Source of the DNA: Acidobacteria bacterium 28-9
GTDB lineage: Bacteria; Acidobacteriota; Blastocatellia; Pyrinomonadales; Pyrinomonadaceae
Direction: 5' to 3'
DNA length: 64,000 nucleotides
Assembly (NCBI GenBank): GCA_002050355.1
Contig: MWYY01000030.1
Span: 62,001-126,000 of the forward strand
Part shown: positions 19,218 through 27,067 of the stretch, piece by piece
How the letters are laid out: the number at the start of each line of letters is the position of its first letter
How positions within the stretch are numbered: position 1 is the first letter of the stretch
Made by a program: the position numbers and the translations under genes
Notes under the pieces: model-generated
Told to the model about the DNA's origin: nothing
Seen by the model: only the letters and a program-made list of their open reading frames with translations
Database searches by the model: none

Positions 19218-20546
19218 ATGGAAATTGAGTTAGCCATCGCCGTATTGATTTTGTTCGCGCTGGTTTTTCTGGCGACGATTGATATGGCTTTTTCACAACT
19301 CAGCGATGTCGGATTGCGGCGTCTGTCGTCTGATTTGGAAGAAAGTCCGCGACGTAAATCGGTTGAGTTTCTCCAACTGATTCTGGAAAATCGTCCGCGT
19401 TTCCGCTTTGCACTGTCGGCAGCAATTCAGATTTTGCTAATTGTTTTTTCGGTTCTGGTAACCTTGATTGTTTATAATTTCTACCAGGACAAACTCAATC
19501 TCCTGCTGATTTCTCTGGCTGTCGGCTTGACTGCTTCAATCGCTTTTCGCCAAATTATTCCGCGTTTTATCACTTGGAAAAATCCCGAAAGCAAACTTTT
19601 GTTTCTACTTCCCGTTGCGCGCCCGATTTACGGTTTGCTGTCGAACGTTGCCGACCCGTTTCAATTTTTCACCAAAGACAATTCACTGATTGAGCAAACC
19701 GTTGTTCCGAACCAGTTGCCGCCGACCGAAGCCGAACGCGAGGATGCCGCCGAAGACATTCAGGCTTTGATCGAAATGGGCGAAGCCGAAGGCATTATCG
19801 AAGAACAGGATCGCGAGCTAATCGAGACAATGGTTGAATTTAGCGACACGCGCGCGGGCGAAGTTATGACGCCGCGCACCGAGATTTGCGCTCTGCCGAT
19901 TGACGCGACCGTCAAACAAGCCAGAGATTTGATAATCGAAGAAAAATACTCGCGCCTGCCGGTTTATCGAGATTCGATTGACAATATCGAAGGCGTGATT
20001 TATGTCCGCGACCTTTTAAATGCTTGGGCAGAAGGCAAGGAAAATCAAACGATTGAAAATCTGCTGCGTCCCGCCTTTTTTGTTCCCGAAACGAAATCAG
20101 TCGCCGAATTGTTAAAAAATATGCAGACCGACCGTTTCCAAGTCGCCGTCGTGGTTGACGAATACGGCGGAATTGCCGGTCTCGTTACGGTCGAAGATAT
20201 TTTGGAAGAAATCGTCGGCGAAATTGAAGACGAGGATACTAAAGAAGAGGAAATCATCGAGATAATCGAAGGCGACGACGGTTATTTTGATGTTCTCGGT
20301 TCGACGGAAATCGGAAAAATCGAGCGGCTTTTCGGTTTGGAAATCGAAGACGACGACTTTACGACCATCGCCGGACTGGTTACGAGCGAAGCCGGATATG
20401 TGCCGGAGCGCGGGGAAAAACTCAGCGTTCGCGGGCTTGATGTGGAAGTTTTGCAGGCGGACGAAAAGAAATTAAATCTTTTGCGCCTTAGAAAGTCAAA
20501 CGGCAAGGCTTCGAAAAATGTTGCAGGCGCGCCGGAGGTTTCTTAA
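19218..20546 (+). CDS. CNNM/CorC-type hemolysin-family membrane protein
   Basis: A 442-residue protein. The N-terminal DUF21/CNNM-like membrane domain has about 3 hydrophobic helices in residues 1-150. Two CBS domains lie near residues 200-320 (VMTPRTEICALP, then VEDILEEIVGEIEDE), and a C-terminal CorC/HlyC domain near 350-430 (GSTEIGKIERLFGLEIEDDDFTTIAGLV). Members are implicated in Mg/Co efflux or divalent-cation homeostasis. The start lies 5 bp after the repeat arm, with no convincing ribosome site other than the repeat sequence. Confidence 0.88.
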   Translation: MEIELAIAVLILFALVFLATIDMAFSQLSDVGLRRLSSDLEESPRRKSVEFLQLILENRPRFRFALSAAIQILLIVFSVLVTLIVYNFYQDKLNLLLISLAVGLTASIAFRQIIPRFITWKNPESKLLFLLPVARPIYGLLSNVADPFQFFTKDNSLIEQTVVPNQLPPTEAEREDAAEDIQALIEMGEAEGIIEEQDRELIETMVEFSDTRAGEVMTPRTEICALPIDATVKQARDLIIEEKYSRLPVYRDSIDNIEGVIYVRDLLNAWAEGKENQTIENLLRPAFFVPETKSVAELLKNMQTDRFQVAVVVDEYGGIAGLVTVEDILEEIVGEIEDEDTKEEEIIEIIEGDDGYFDVLGSTEIGKIERLFGLEIEDDDFTTIAGLVTSEAGYVPERGEKLSVRGLDVEVLQADEKKLNLLRLRKSNGKASKNVAGAPEVS

Positions 20547-20570
20547 ATTTTGCAAAGAATTTAGAATAAT

Positions 20571-20599
20571 TTGACGAACGTCAACGCGAAACTTATACT
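20571..20599 (+). promoter_or_regulatory. Strong sigma70-like promoter upstream of the cysM leader
   Basis: TTGACG (20571-20576), exactly 17 bp, TATACT (20594-20599). Expected transcription start near 20606, about 210 nt upstream of cysM. Confidence 0.7.
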
Positions 20600-20631
20600 C
20601 GTATTAAGTCGAAAATTTAAGAATTAAAGCT

Positions 20632-20727
20632 ATGTTTATATCGCATCGTAAAAACCGATTTTGTTGTCGCTACCGAATGGAAGCAGACGGGCTGAAACTG
20701 TATGCGATAATCGAGCGAAAAAAATAG
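20632..20727 (+). CDS. 31-codon small ORF with Cys-Cys, possible leader peptide
   Basis: An ATG at 20632 opens a 31-codon frame, MFISHRKNRFCCRYRM then EADGLKLYAIIERKK, ending TAG at 20725-20727. It sits between a good promoter (20571-20599) and a terminator-like hairpin (20756-20800), all upstream of a cysteine synthase gene. Two adjacent Cys codons (20662-20667) would suit a cysteine-sensing leader peptide. The ribosome site is weak (AAAG), and the frame is short enough to occur by chance. The unit may instead be a small RNA. Confidence 0.3.
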   Translation: MFISHRKNRFCCRYRMEADGLKLYAIIERKK

Positions 20728-20755
20728 CAACCATCGCTTGCAAACAAAATTTCAG

Positions 20756-20800
20756 TCGGTCGTGAATTTGTCAATCGAATTTCACGACCGATTTCCTTTT
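20756..20800 (+). terminator. Terminator/attenuator hairpin 15 bp before cysM
   Basis: An 11-bp stem TCGGTCGTGAA (20756-20766) / TTCACGACCGA (20781-20791) followed by TTTCCTTTT. It can stop transcription from the promoter at 20571 before cysM. It is therefore either the end of a small RNA gene or an attenuator of cysM. Confidence 0.65.
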
Positions 20801-20814
20801 GCACAAAAAAGACT

Positions 20815-21768
20815 ATGAAGGCGGCGATTTTAGAAAAAAAAACAAACATTAACGTTGAGAAACAATTCTTTTTGGAATCTCAAATCGGAAATACTCCTCT
20901 CATTCGTTTGCGCCGGGTCACAAAAGATTTACCCGACAATGTTGAAATTTACGCAAAAGCCGAACATCTAAATCCGGGCGGCTCGGTCAAAGACCGCGCG
21001 GCTCTGGCAATGATTCTGGCAGGCGAACGCGACGGAAAACTTGTAAGAGGCAAAATGATTTTAGACGCGACGAGCGGCAACACGGGAATTGCCTACGCAA
21101 TGATTGGCGCGGCTCGCGGCTATTCGGTTATTCTTACGTTGCCAAAAAACGCCAGCTTTGAACGCAAACAAATCTTAAAACTCTATGGCGCTGAAATCAT
21201 CGAAACCGACCCGATGAACGGAACTGACGGCGCGCAAACAGTCGCCAAACAGTTAGCCGCCGAATTCCCCGACAAATATTTTTATCCAGACCAATACAAC
21301 AATGAAGCAAATTGGCGGGCGCACTACGACACAACCGCGCCGGAAATCTGGCGGCAAACGGGCGGGCGCATAACGCATTTTCTAGCCGGTTTGGGAACGA
21401 CGGGAACTTTCGTCGGGACGAGTAGAAAATTAAAAGAACTTAACCGGAATATTCAAGCAATTTCGATGCAGCCGGATTCGCCCCTTCACGGTTTAGAGGG
21501 GATGAAACATCTTGAAACGGCAATTGTGCCGGGAATTTACGACGCTAATTTGGCGGATGAAAATGTGGAAGTTGCAACGGAAGACGCACAGGTGATGACA
21601 CGGGCATTAGCGCGCGAAGAAGGTTTGTTGGTTGGCGTCAGTGCGGGCGCAAATGTTTTTGCCGCCTTGCGTCTTGCGCGTGAAGTAAATTCCGAAGCCG
21701 TTATTGTTACGGTTTTATGCGATGGCGGCGGCAAATATTTAAGTGAAAGTTTTTGGGATGCAAAATAA
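20815..21768 (+). CDS. cysM: Cysteine synthase, CysM-type (PLP-dependent)
   Basis: A 317-residue PLP enzyme of the cysteine synthase family. The lysine that binds PLP lies in LNPGGSVKDRAA near residue 59, the substrate loop TSGNTGIAYA near 83, and the phosphate-binding loop GLGTTGTFVG near 193. The two genes that follow, a Mec-type JAMM protease and a CysO-like carrier fused to its E1 enzyme, match the mycobacterial cysM-cysO-mec set. In that pathway CysM uses O-phosphoserine and CysO-thiocarboxylate rather than free sulfide. The substrate choice here is inferred from this context; the equivalent of the substrate-selecting arginine could not be placed confidently by eye. Confidence 0.9.
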   Translation: MKAAILEKKTNINVEKQFFLESQIGNTPLIRLRRVTKDLPDNVEIYAKAEHLNPGGSVKDRAALAMILAGERDGKLVRGKMILDATSGNTGIAYAMIGAARGYSVILTLPKNASFERKQILKLYGAEIIETDPMNGTDGAQTVAKQLAAEFPDKYFYPDQYNNEANWRAHYDTTAPEIWRQTGGRITHFLAGLGTTGTFVGTSRKLKELNRNIQAISMQPDSPLHGLEGMKHLETAIVPGIYDANLADENVEVATEDAQVMTRALAREEGLLVGVSAGANVFAALRLAREVNSEAVIVTVLCDGGGKYLSESFWDAK

Positions 21769-21838
21769 ACGTGCGCTTATAAAAATTACGGTAAATTTAA
21801 CAACAAATTTTCACTTGCAAAATGGTTAAAACAAACGG

Positions 21839-22270
21839 ATGCTTTTATTGAAAAGGGAACAGGCAACGGAAATCGAAAAGCACGGCGAGCGCGAATTTCC
21901 CAACGAATGCTGCGGTTTGCTGATTGGACGTTTCGACGATGACGGTCGCAAAACGGTTGTCGAAATTTTTCCGGTTGAAAACGCGAAAGAAGAATTGGCG
22001 CGACACAATCGCAGTTTGATTTTGCCGAAGGATTTGCTGCGCGGCGAGCGTTACGCGCGTGAGAAAAAACTCGATGTAGTAGGTAATTATCATTCGCATC
22101 CCGACCATCCGGCTGTCCCGTCGCAGTTTGATTTAGACCACGCGCTTCCAGTCTGGTCTTACATTATTGTTTCCGTTTTGAAAGGAAAAGCGGCTAATTT
22201 GCGCTCGTGGGAAATGGAAGCAGACCGCTCAAAATTTAATGAAGAAAAAATTGAGAAAAACGCTGAATGA
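21839..22270 (+). CDS. mec: JAMM (M67) metallopeptidase, Mec-like
   Basis: A 143-residue zinc protease of the MPN+/JAMM family. The catalytic glutamate is in FPNECCGLLIG near residue 22, and the metal motif YHSHPDHPAVPSQFD near residue 82-96 supplies HxH, the conserved Ser and the Asp. Mec of Mycobacterium cleaves cysteine from the C-terminus of the CysO carrier. Bacterial JAMM proteins also process carriers that have residues after their Gly-Gly. The next gene encodes such a carrier fused to other domains, so the protease plausibly performs both cuts; this is inference. It starts 70 bp after cysM. Confidence 0.88.
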   Translation: MLLLKREQATEIEKHGEREFPNECCGLLIGRFDDDGRKTVVEIFPVENAKEELARHNRSLILPKDLLRGERYAREKKLDVVGNYHSHPDHPAVPSQFDLDHALPVWSYIIVSVLKGKAANLRSWEMEADRSKFNEEKIEKNAE

Positions 22271-22326
22271 TAAATGTGGAACGATGAAAAGAAAATTCAT
22301 CATTCAGCATTCATGATTCAGCATTT
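22258..22326. repeat. Heptamer inverted repeat (GCTGAAT type)
   Basis: The left arm 22258-22288 and right arm 22296-22326 are complementary at roughly 25 of 31 positions. The right arm consists of TTCAGCA / TTCATGA 7-bp units. It lies at the end of mec and before the ribosome site of the carrier-E1 fusion. Confidence 0.65.
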
Positions 22327-22357
22327 CAAAAAGGTTTTAGTTTTCAAGGAGAAATTT

Positions 22358-23812
22358 ATGGCAGTAACAATTGTAATTCCGACGCCATTGCGCCAATTCG
22401 CCGGCGGACAATCGGAAATCGAAGTTGAAGCAGCGACAGTGGGCGAAGCATTAGCGCAATTGACAACACAATTCACCGATTTGCGGAAACATCTTTACAA
22501 CGACCAAAATGCTTTGCGAAACTTTGTTAACATTTATGTCGGCGACGAGGACATTCGGCATCTCGAAGGCGAAGTAACGCCTGTTAAAGACGGTGAAACG
22601 ATTATGATTGTGCCTTCGATTGCGGGCGGAAATTTTGCGGTTGAAGCGAAAGCTGAAACCGATTTGCCGACACTCAACGCGGACGAATACGCGCGTTACA
22701 GCCGTCATTTGATTTTGCCTGAAGTCGGGCTGGAAGGTCAAAGAAAATTGAAAGCCGCGCGTGTTTTGATGATTGGTACGGGCGGTTTGGGTTCACCACT
22801 TGGATTATATCTTGCAGCAGCGGGCGTCGGAACAATCGGCATCGTTGATTTTGATGTCGTGGACGAATCCAATCTTCAAAGGCAAATAATTCACGGCACG
22901 AAAGATGTCGGGCGACCAAAAATCGAATCGGCGAAAGACCGCCTTCAAGACATTAATCCGAATACGCAGATTGACGCTTACAATACACATTTGACGAGCG
23001 AAAACGCGCTCGAACTTTTCCGTGAATACGATGTCGTTGTTGATGGAACCGACAATTTTCCGACGCGCTATCTGGTCAATGACGCCTGCGTTCTAACCGG
23101 CAAGCCGAATGTTTATGGCTCGATTTTTCGTTTTGAAGGACAAGCCAGTGTTTTCTGGGCGGAACGCGGCGCGTGTTATCGCTGTTTGTATCCTGAACCG
23201 CCGCCGCCCGGACTTGTGCCAAGTTGTGCCGAAGGCGGAGTTTTAGGCGTTTTGCCCGGAATTGTCGGCACGATTCAGGCAAACGAAGTTATAAAAGTAA
23301 TTTTGGGCGCGAAAGGAATTTTGCTTAATCGCCTGCTGCTTTTCGACGCTTGGGAAATGAAATTCCGCGAACTGAAACTTCGTAAAAATCCGGCGTGTCC
23401 GATTTGCGGCGACAATCCGACGATAAAAGAGTTGATTGATTACGAAGCGTTTTGCGGACTGAATCAGCCGATTGAAGAAAAGAACGACATCTTGGAAGAA
23501 ATTTCGGCGACTGAATTAAACGATTTAATCAAAAATCAAGCGGACGTTCAAATTATTGACGTGCGCGAACCTCATGAATTTGAAATCGCGCGGATTCCAA
23601 ACACGAAACTGATTCCGCTCGCACAAGTCGTCAATCGTGCAAGCGAAATAGACGCAAACCATCCGGCAATTCTTCATTGCAAGGGCGGCGTTCGCAGCGC
23701 AAAAGCTATTGCGGCTTTGAAGGAAAGCGGATTTACCGGGAAACTTATAAATTTAAAAGGCGGAATTACGGCTTGGTCGGATGAAGTTGATTCAACCGTT
23801 CCGATATATTAA
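22358..23812 (+). CDS. moeZ: CysO-like sulfur carrier fused to MoeB/MoeZ E1 and rhodanese
   Basis: A 484-residue three-domain protein. The ATG at 22358 is chosen because AAGGAG lies just upstream and the ubiquitin-like domain starts there; an upstream in-frame start at 22274 would add repeat-encoded residues. Residues 1-91 are a ThiS/MoaD/CysO fold (IPTPLRQFAGGQ, FVNIYVGDEDIR) ending in the diglycine SIAGG at 90-91. The chain then continues. Residues ~110-360 are the E1-like adenylyltransferase, with GTGGLGSPLG near 140 and zinc cysteines in CYRC (273/276) and CPIC (347/350). Residues ~375-484 are a rhodanese with active-site Cys 441 in LHCKGGVRS. It should activate and sulfurate its own carrier domain once that domain is released. 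Confidence 0.92.
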   Translation: MAVTIVIPTPLRQFAGGQSEIEVEAATVGEALAQLTTQFTDLRKHLYNDQNALRNFVNIYVGDEDIRHLEGEVTPVKDGETIMIVPSIAGGNFAVEAKAETDLPTLNADEYARYSRHLILPEVGLEGQRKLKAARVLMIGTGGLGSPLGLYLAAAGVGTIGIVDFDVVDESNLQRQIIHGTKDVGRPKIESAKDRLQDINPNTQIDAYNTHLTSENALELFREYDVVVDGTDNFPTRYLVNDACVLTGKPNVYGSIFRFEGQASVFWAERGACYRCLYPEPPPPGLVPSCAEGGVLGVLPGIVGTIQANEVIKVILGAKGILLNRLLLFDAWEMKFRELKLRKNPACPICGDNPTIKELIDYEAFCGLNQPIEEKNDILEEISATELNDLIKNQADVQIIDVREPHEFEIARIPNTKLIPLAQVVNRASEIDANHPAILHCKGGVRSAKAIAALKESGFTGKLINLKGGITAWSDEVDSTVPIY

Positions 23813-23866
23813 AAGGCAGAAGTCCGTGCGTTAGCAAGGGCGCAATTATCAGGGAGTAATAAAATT

Positions 23867-24502
23867 ATGGCAGTTAGATTAGGCGACGAAGCGCCGGATT
23901 TTACGGCGGAAACGACCGAAGGCGCAATTAATTTTCACGAATGGCTCGGGAGTAGCTGGGGCATTTTATTTTCGCATCCGCGTGATTATACGCCGGTTTG
24001 CACGACAGAGCTTGGTATGACGGCAAAGCTCAAGCCCGAGTTTGATAAGCGCAACGTCAAGGTTATCGGCTTGAGCGTTGACCCGCTCGATTCACACGCG
24101 GGCTGGGCAAAAGACATTGAAGAAACACAAGGCTCGGCAGTTAATTTCCCGATGATTGCCGACCCGGATAAAACCGTCGCCAATCTTTACGATATGATTC
24201 ACCCGAACGCGAGCGACACGGCGACCGTGCGTTCAGTTTACGTCATTGGACCGGACAAGAAAATCAAACTAACCTTAACTTATCCGGCAAGCACCGGACG
24301 CAATTTTCTGGAAATTCTGCGCGTCGTTGACTCCTTGCAGCTGACGGCAAAACACAGCGTTGCAACTCCGGCGAATTGGCAGGACGGCGACGACGTTATT
24401 ATAGTTCCGTCAGTTTCGGACGACGAAGCGCAGGAAAAATTTCCGAAAGGCTGGAACGCTATTAAACCGTATTTGCGGATTACGCCGCAGCCGAATAAAT
24501 AG
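23867..24502 (+). CDS. Peroxiredoxin, Prx6/1-Cys type
   Basis: A 211-residue thiol peroxidase. The peroxidatic cysteine is Cys45 in RDYTPVCTTELG. The Prx6-type C-terminal extension is present (QDGDDVIIVPSVSDDEAQEKFPKG), with the family ending KPYLRITPQP. It reduces hydrogen peroxide and alkyl hydroperoxides in the cytosol. The ATG follows AGGGAG. It lies 54 bp after the sulfur-carrier fusion and ends at its own terminator. Pairing with bacillithiol or thioredoxin as reductant is possible but cannot be seen. Confidence 0.93.
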   Translation: MAVRLGDEAPDFTAETTEGAINFHEWLGSSWGILFSHPRDYTPVCTTELGMTAKLKPEFDKRNVKVIGLSVDPLDSHAGWAKDIEETQGSAVNFPMIADPDKTVANLYDMIHPNASDTATVRSVYVIGPDKKIKLTLTYPASTGRNFLEILRVVDSLQLTAKHSVATPANWQDGDDVIIVPSVSDDEAQEKFPKGWNAIKPYLRITPQPNK

Positions 24503-24526
24503 AAATCAAAAGTCGGTTTTATAACG

Positions 24527-24575
24527 GCACAGAATTTGGCGATTTATAAACCCGCTGGATTCTGTGCTATTTTTA
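24527..24575 (+). terminator. Intrinsic terminator after the peroxiredoxin gene
   Basis: 15-base arms at 24527-24541 and 24553-24567 (GCACAGAAT pairs with ATTCTGTGC; the rest is mostly G-U or paired), followed by TATTTTTAT. Confidence 0.75.
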
Positions 24576-24582
24576 TATTCAA

Positions 24583-24795
24583 ATGTCGACTGATTCTGTT
24601 GAAAATAAACTTGAAAAGGTTTCCAATAAATTGATTTGCGAATCGTGCGGCGAAGATTTTTCGTGCGGCGCGAACATTGGCAAATGCTGGTGTTTTGAAG
24701 TTGAACTGAAAGCGGAAACTTTGGCAGAGTTGCGGGATAATTTTAAAAATTGTCTGTGCGGTAAATGTTTGAGTAAATTAAATTTGAGGAGATAA
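24583..24795 (+). CDS. Small cysteine-rich CWC-family protein
   Basis: 70 residues with eight cysteines: CESCGEDFSCG near residue 19-29, CWCFEVEL near 34, and CLCGKC near 59. The pattern matches the Cys_rich_CWC family, small probable zinc-binding proteins of unknown function. The start follows the upstream terminator within a few bases and the next gene begins 4 bp after its stop, so it is translationally close to that membrane protein. Confidence 0.75.
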   Translation: MSTDSVENKLEKVSNKLICESCGEDFSCGANIGKCWCFEVELKAETLAELRDNFKNCLCGKCLSKLNLRR

Positions 24796-24799
24796 GTTT

Positions 24800-25156
24800 A
24801 TGAAAATCTTGAGTTCGACCGTTCACGGTATTCTTGATTACGTCGTGATAATCGCTTTCGCTTTAGCTCCGACTGTTTTTGGTCTCGAAGGCGTACCCGC
24901 ATCGATTTCCTATATTCTGGCGGTCGTTCATTTGCTTTTGACTGTTTTAACTGCTTTTCCGCCCGGATTATTTAAGATAATTCCGGCGTTTTTTCACGGC
25001 TGGATTGAATTGGTCGTGGCGATTTGTTTGACTCTGCTTCCGTTTGTCGTCGGCTTTGTCGGCGCGGCACGTAATTTTTATCTTGCGGCGGGCGTAATAA
25101 TATTTATCGTGTGGCTGATTACAAATTACACGACGGCGGAATCTCCGGCGGCTTGA
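24800..25156 (+). CDS. Small four-helix membrane protein, unknown function
   Basis: 118 residues, almost entirely hydrophobic with about four transmembrane segments (near 10-30, 36-56, 65-88 and 92-112) and a short polar tail TTAESPAA. The start, MKILSSTVHGILDY, has GAGGAG nearby upstream, overlapping the end of the CWC gene. It vaguely resembles SPW-repeat or DoxX-like small membrane proteins, but no diagnostic motif is clear. Probably co-transcribed with the CWC gene and the deoxyhypusine synthase-like gene. Confidence 0.65.
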   Translation: MKILSSTVHGILDYVVIIAFALAPTVFGLEGVPASISYILAVVHLLLTVLTAFPPGLFKIIPAFFHGWIELVVAICLTLLPFVVGFVGAARNFYLAAGVIIFIVWLITNYTTAESPAA

Positions 25157-25182
25157 TAAAATAGTTTTTATATTTAATTTTT

Positions 25183-26313
25183 ATGGCAAAAAAGAAAAGT
25201 AAATTTTTGAGCGGCAAGCGCATTGACCCGACGCCGATTGATAAAAAAACGACGCTGGCAGATTTGGTTGACGAATCTTTTATGGCTTACAATGCGGCGC
25301 GGATTCGTGAAGCGTGTCGTTTGTTTACCAACAAAATGCTTGAAGACGACGTAACTGTCGGCGTAACTCTGACCGGCGCGCTGACGCCTGCCGGCTTGGG
25401 CATTTCCGCGATTATTCCGCTAATCAAAGCCGGATTTATTGATTGGATTATCTCGACGGGCGCGAATCTTTATCACGATACGCATTTTGGAATCGGCTTG
25501 TCGCTGCATCAAGGCGATGCGAAAATGGACGACCGCATTCTGCGCGAAGAAGAAGTCGTGCGGATTTACGACATCTTTTTCGATTACTCGGTTTTGCTCG
25601 ACACGGACGAATTTTTCCGCCGCGTTATCGAAGGCGAAGAATTCCAACGGACGATGTCATCCGCTGAATTTCATTATTTGTGTGGAAAATATGTGCGTGA
25701 ACGCGAGAAAAAGCTCGGACTTGAAAATAAATCTTTGCTTGCCGTCGCTTACGAATACGGGGTTCCGATTTACACTTCTTCGCCGGGCGATTCGTCAATC
25801 GGAATGAACATTGCCGCGAAAGAATTGCAGGGAAGTAAATTAGTTTTGAATCCTAATTTGGACGTGAATGAAACCGCTTCAATCGTTCTCGCGGCAAAAC
25901 GCGGCGTGATTTACACGGGCAAACAATCGAAAAAAGGCGGCAAATCCGCAATATTTATTTTAGGCGGCGGAAGCCCGAAAAACTTCGCGTTGCAAACCGA
26001 GCCTCAAATACAGGAAGTTCTGGGAATTGACGAAAAAGGACACGATTATTTTTTACAAGTCACGGACGCTCGCTCTGACACCGGCGGACTTTCGGGCGCA
26101 ACTCCGGGCGAAGCGGTAAGCTGGGGGAAAATTGACCCTGATCAATTGCCCGACGCGGTTGTCGCATATGTTGATTCAACCGTCGCGCTGCCGATTATCA
26201 CGGCTTACGCGCTGGCACGACACGAACCGCGCAAGCCGAGACGATTGTTTGACCGCCGTGAGGAATTTATGCAACTGCTCAAGAAGGAATACGAAAAATC
26301 AACCCGCAGGTAG
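25183..26313 (+). CDS. Deoxyhypusine synthase-like protein
   Basis: A 376-residue NAD-binding enzyme of the deoxyhypusine/homospermidine synthase family. It contains [15 protein letters not shown] near residue 61, [11 protein letters not shown] near 206, an NAD-site GGGSPKNF near 265, and [10 protein letters not shown] near 312, which holds the lysine that carries the aminobutyl intermediate. Eukaryotic and archaeal members modify eIF5A/aIF5A. Bacteria lack that substrate, so bacterial members are thought to act in polyamine metabolism or have an unknown role. The start ATGGCAAAAAAG at 25183 is 26 bp after the membrane protein. Confidence 0.85.
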   Translation: MAKKKSKFLSGKRIDPTPIDKKTTLADLVDESFMAYNAARIREACRLFTNKMLEDDVTVGVTLTGALTPAGLGISAIIPLIKAGFIDWIISTGANLYHDTHFGIGLSLHQGDAKMDDRILREEEVVRIYDIFFDYSVLLDTDEFFRRVIEGEEFQRTMSSAEFHYLCGKYVREREKKLGLENKSLLAVAYEYGVPIYTSSPGDSSIGMNIAAKELQGSKLVLNPNLDVNETASIVLAAKRGVIYTGKQSKKGGKSAIFILGGGSPKNFALQTEPQIQEVLGIDEKGHDYFLQVTDARSDTGGLSGATPGEAVSWGKIDPDQLPDAVVAYVDSTVALPIITAYALARHEPRKPRRLFDRREEFMQLLKKEYEKSTRR

Positions 26314-26366
26314 ATGTTAGATACTAGATGTCGGAGGTCAGAACTAACATCTAGTATCTAACATCT
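26312..26366. repeat. Perfect 20-bp heptamer inverted repeat
   Basis: AGATGTTAGATACTAGATGT (26312-26331) pairs perfectly with 26347-26366 around a 15-base loop. The arm itself is built of AGATGTT/AGATACT/AGATGTC heptamers. It begins at the last bases of the deoxyhypusine synthase-like gene and ends 11 bp before the next ATG. Confidence 0.85.
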
Positions 26367-26377
26367 GATATCTTTTT

Positions 26378-26884
26378 ATGAAACTAATTGCCGAGCTAAA
26401 CGACAAAAAGCACGAAATCATCCTAAAACAAACGGGCGAAAACGTTTCCGCCGAAATTGACGGGCGCGTTTATAAACTCGAAGCGCAGGAAGTCGAGCCG
26501 AATGTTTATCTCTTAAAACACGAAAATAAAATTTACCAGGTTTTTGTTTCGCCAAACAAAAACACAAATGAACCGTTTCAGGTCAACGTCGGGGCGAAGG
26601 ATTTCGAGATAAAATTAACCGACCCAAAACGGATGAGGCATTCGGCAAGCGCGAGCGAAAGCGAAGGCGGCGCTGCTGAAATAAAGACGGCGATGCCCGG
26701 CAAAGTCGTGCGAGTTCTTGTCGAACAGGGCGCGGAAATCAAACAGGGTGACGGCGTATTAATCGTCGAAGCGATGAAGATGCAAAACGAAATGAAAGCG
26801 CCGAAAGACGGAATTATAAAGGAAATTAGAGCAACGGAAGGTGAAACCGTCAGCGCGGGCGATATTTTAGCAGTGATTGAGTAG
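26378..26884 (+). CDS. Biotin carboxyl carrier-like protein
   Basis: 168 residues. A variable N-terminal half is followed by a biotinyl/lipoyl-like domain with the biotinylation site VEAMKMQNEM near residue 130-139; the lysine of AMKM is the attachment point. The C-terminus GETVSAGDILAVIE is typical of the biotin carrier module of acyl-CoA (propionyl/methylcrotonyl) or oxaloacetate-type carboxylases. No carboxylase or carboxyltransferase subunit is adjacent, so the partner must be encoded elsewhere. The following 183 bp (26885-27067) contain no convincing gene. Confidence 0.85.
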   Translation: MKLIAELNDKKHEIILKQTGENVSAEIDGRVYKLEAQEVEPNVYLLKHENKIYQVFVSPNKNTNEPFQVNVGAKDFEIKLTDPKRMRHSASASESEGGAAEIKTAMPGKVVRVLVEQGAEIKQGDGVLIVEAMKMQNEMKAPKDGIIKEIRATEGETVSAGDILAVIE

Positions 26885-27067
26885 CGAAAAAAAAACAGTT
26901 TTCCCCAAAAAGAAATAATAGCGGTTATGCCCGCTCGGCGCGAAGATGGTTTCAATTGCAACTGGCAGAAATCATTCGCCGGAAGAATTAATCAAATACA
27001 AGTCCGATGTTTTGTTAAAAGTTTTGAGCGAAACAAAAAAGTGCTGCAAACTTTAAACCGGCTTTGA

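Noticed and set aside
22274-22357. Extended N-terminus of the CysO-E1 fusion
   Set aside because: It is encoded by the heptamer repeat; the ATG at 22358 has a good AAGGAG and matches the carrier fold's first residue.
26927-27067. A 46-codon ORF (MPARREDGFNCNW...) after the biotin carrier gene
   Set aside because: No ribosome site, no recognisable family, composition typical of chance.
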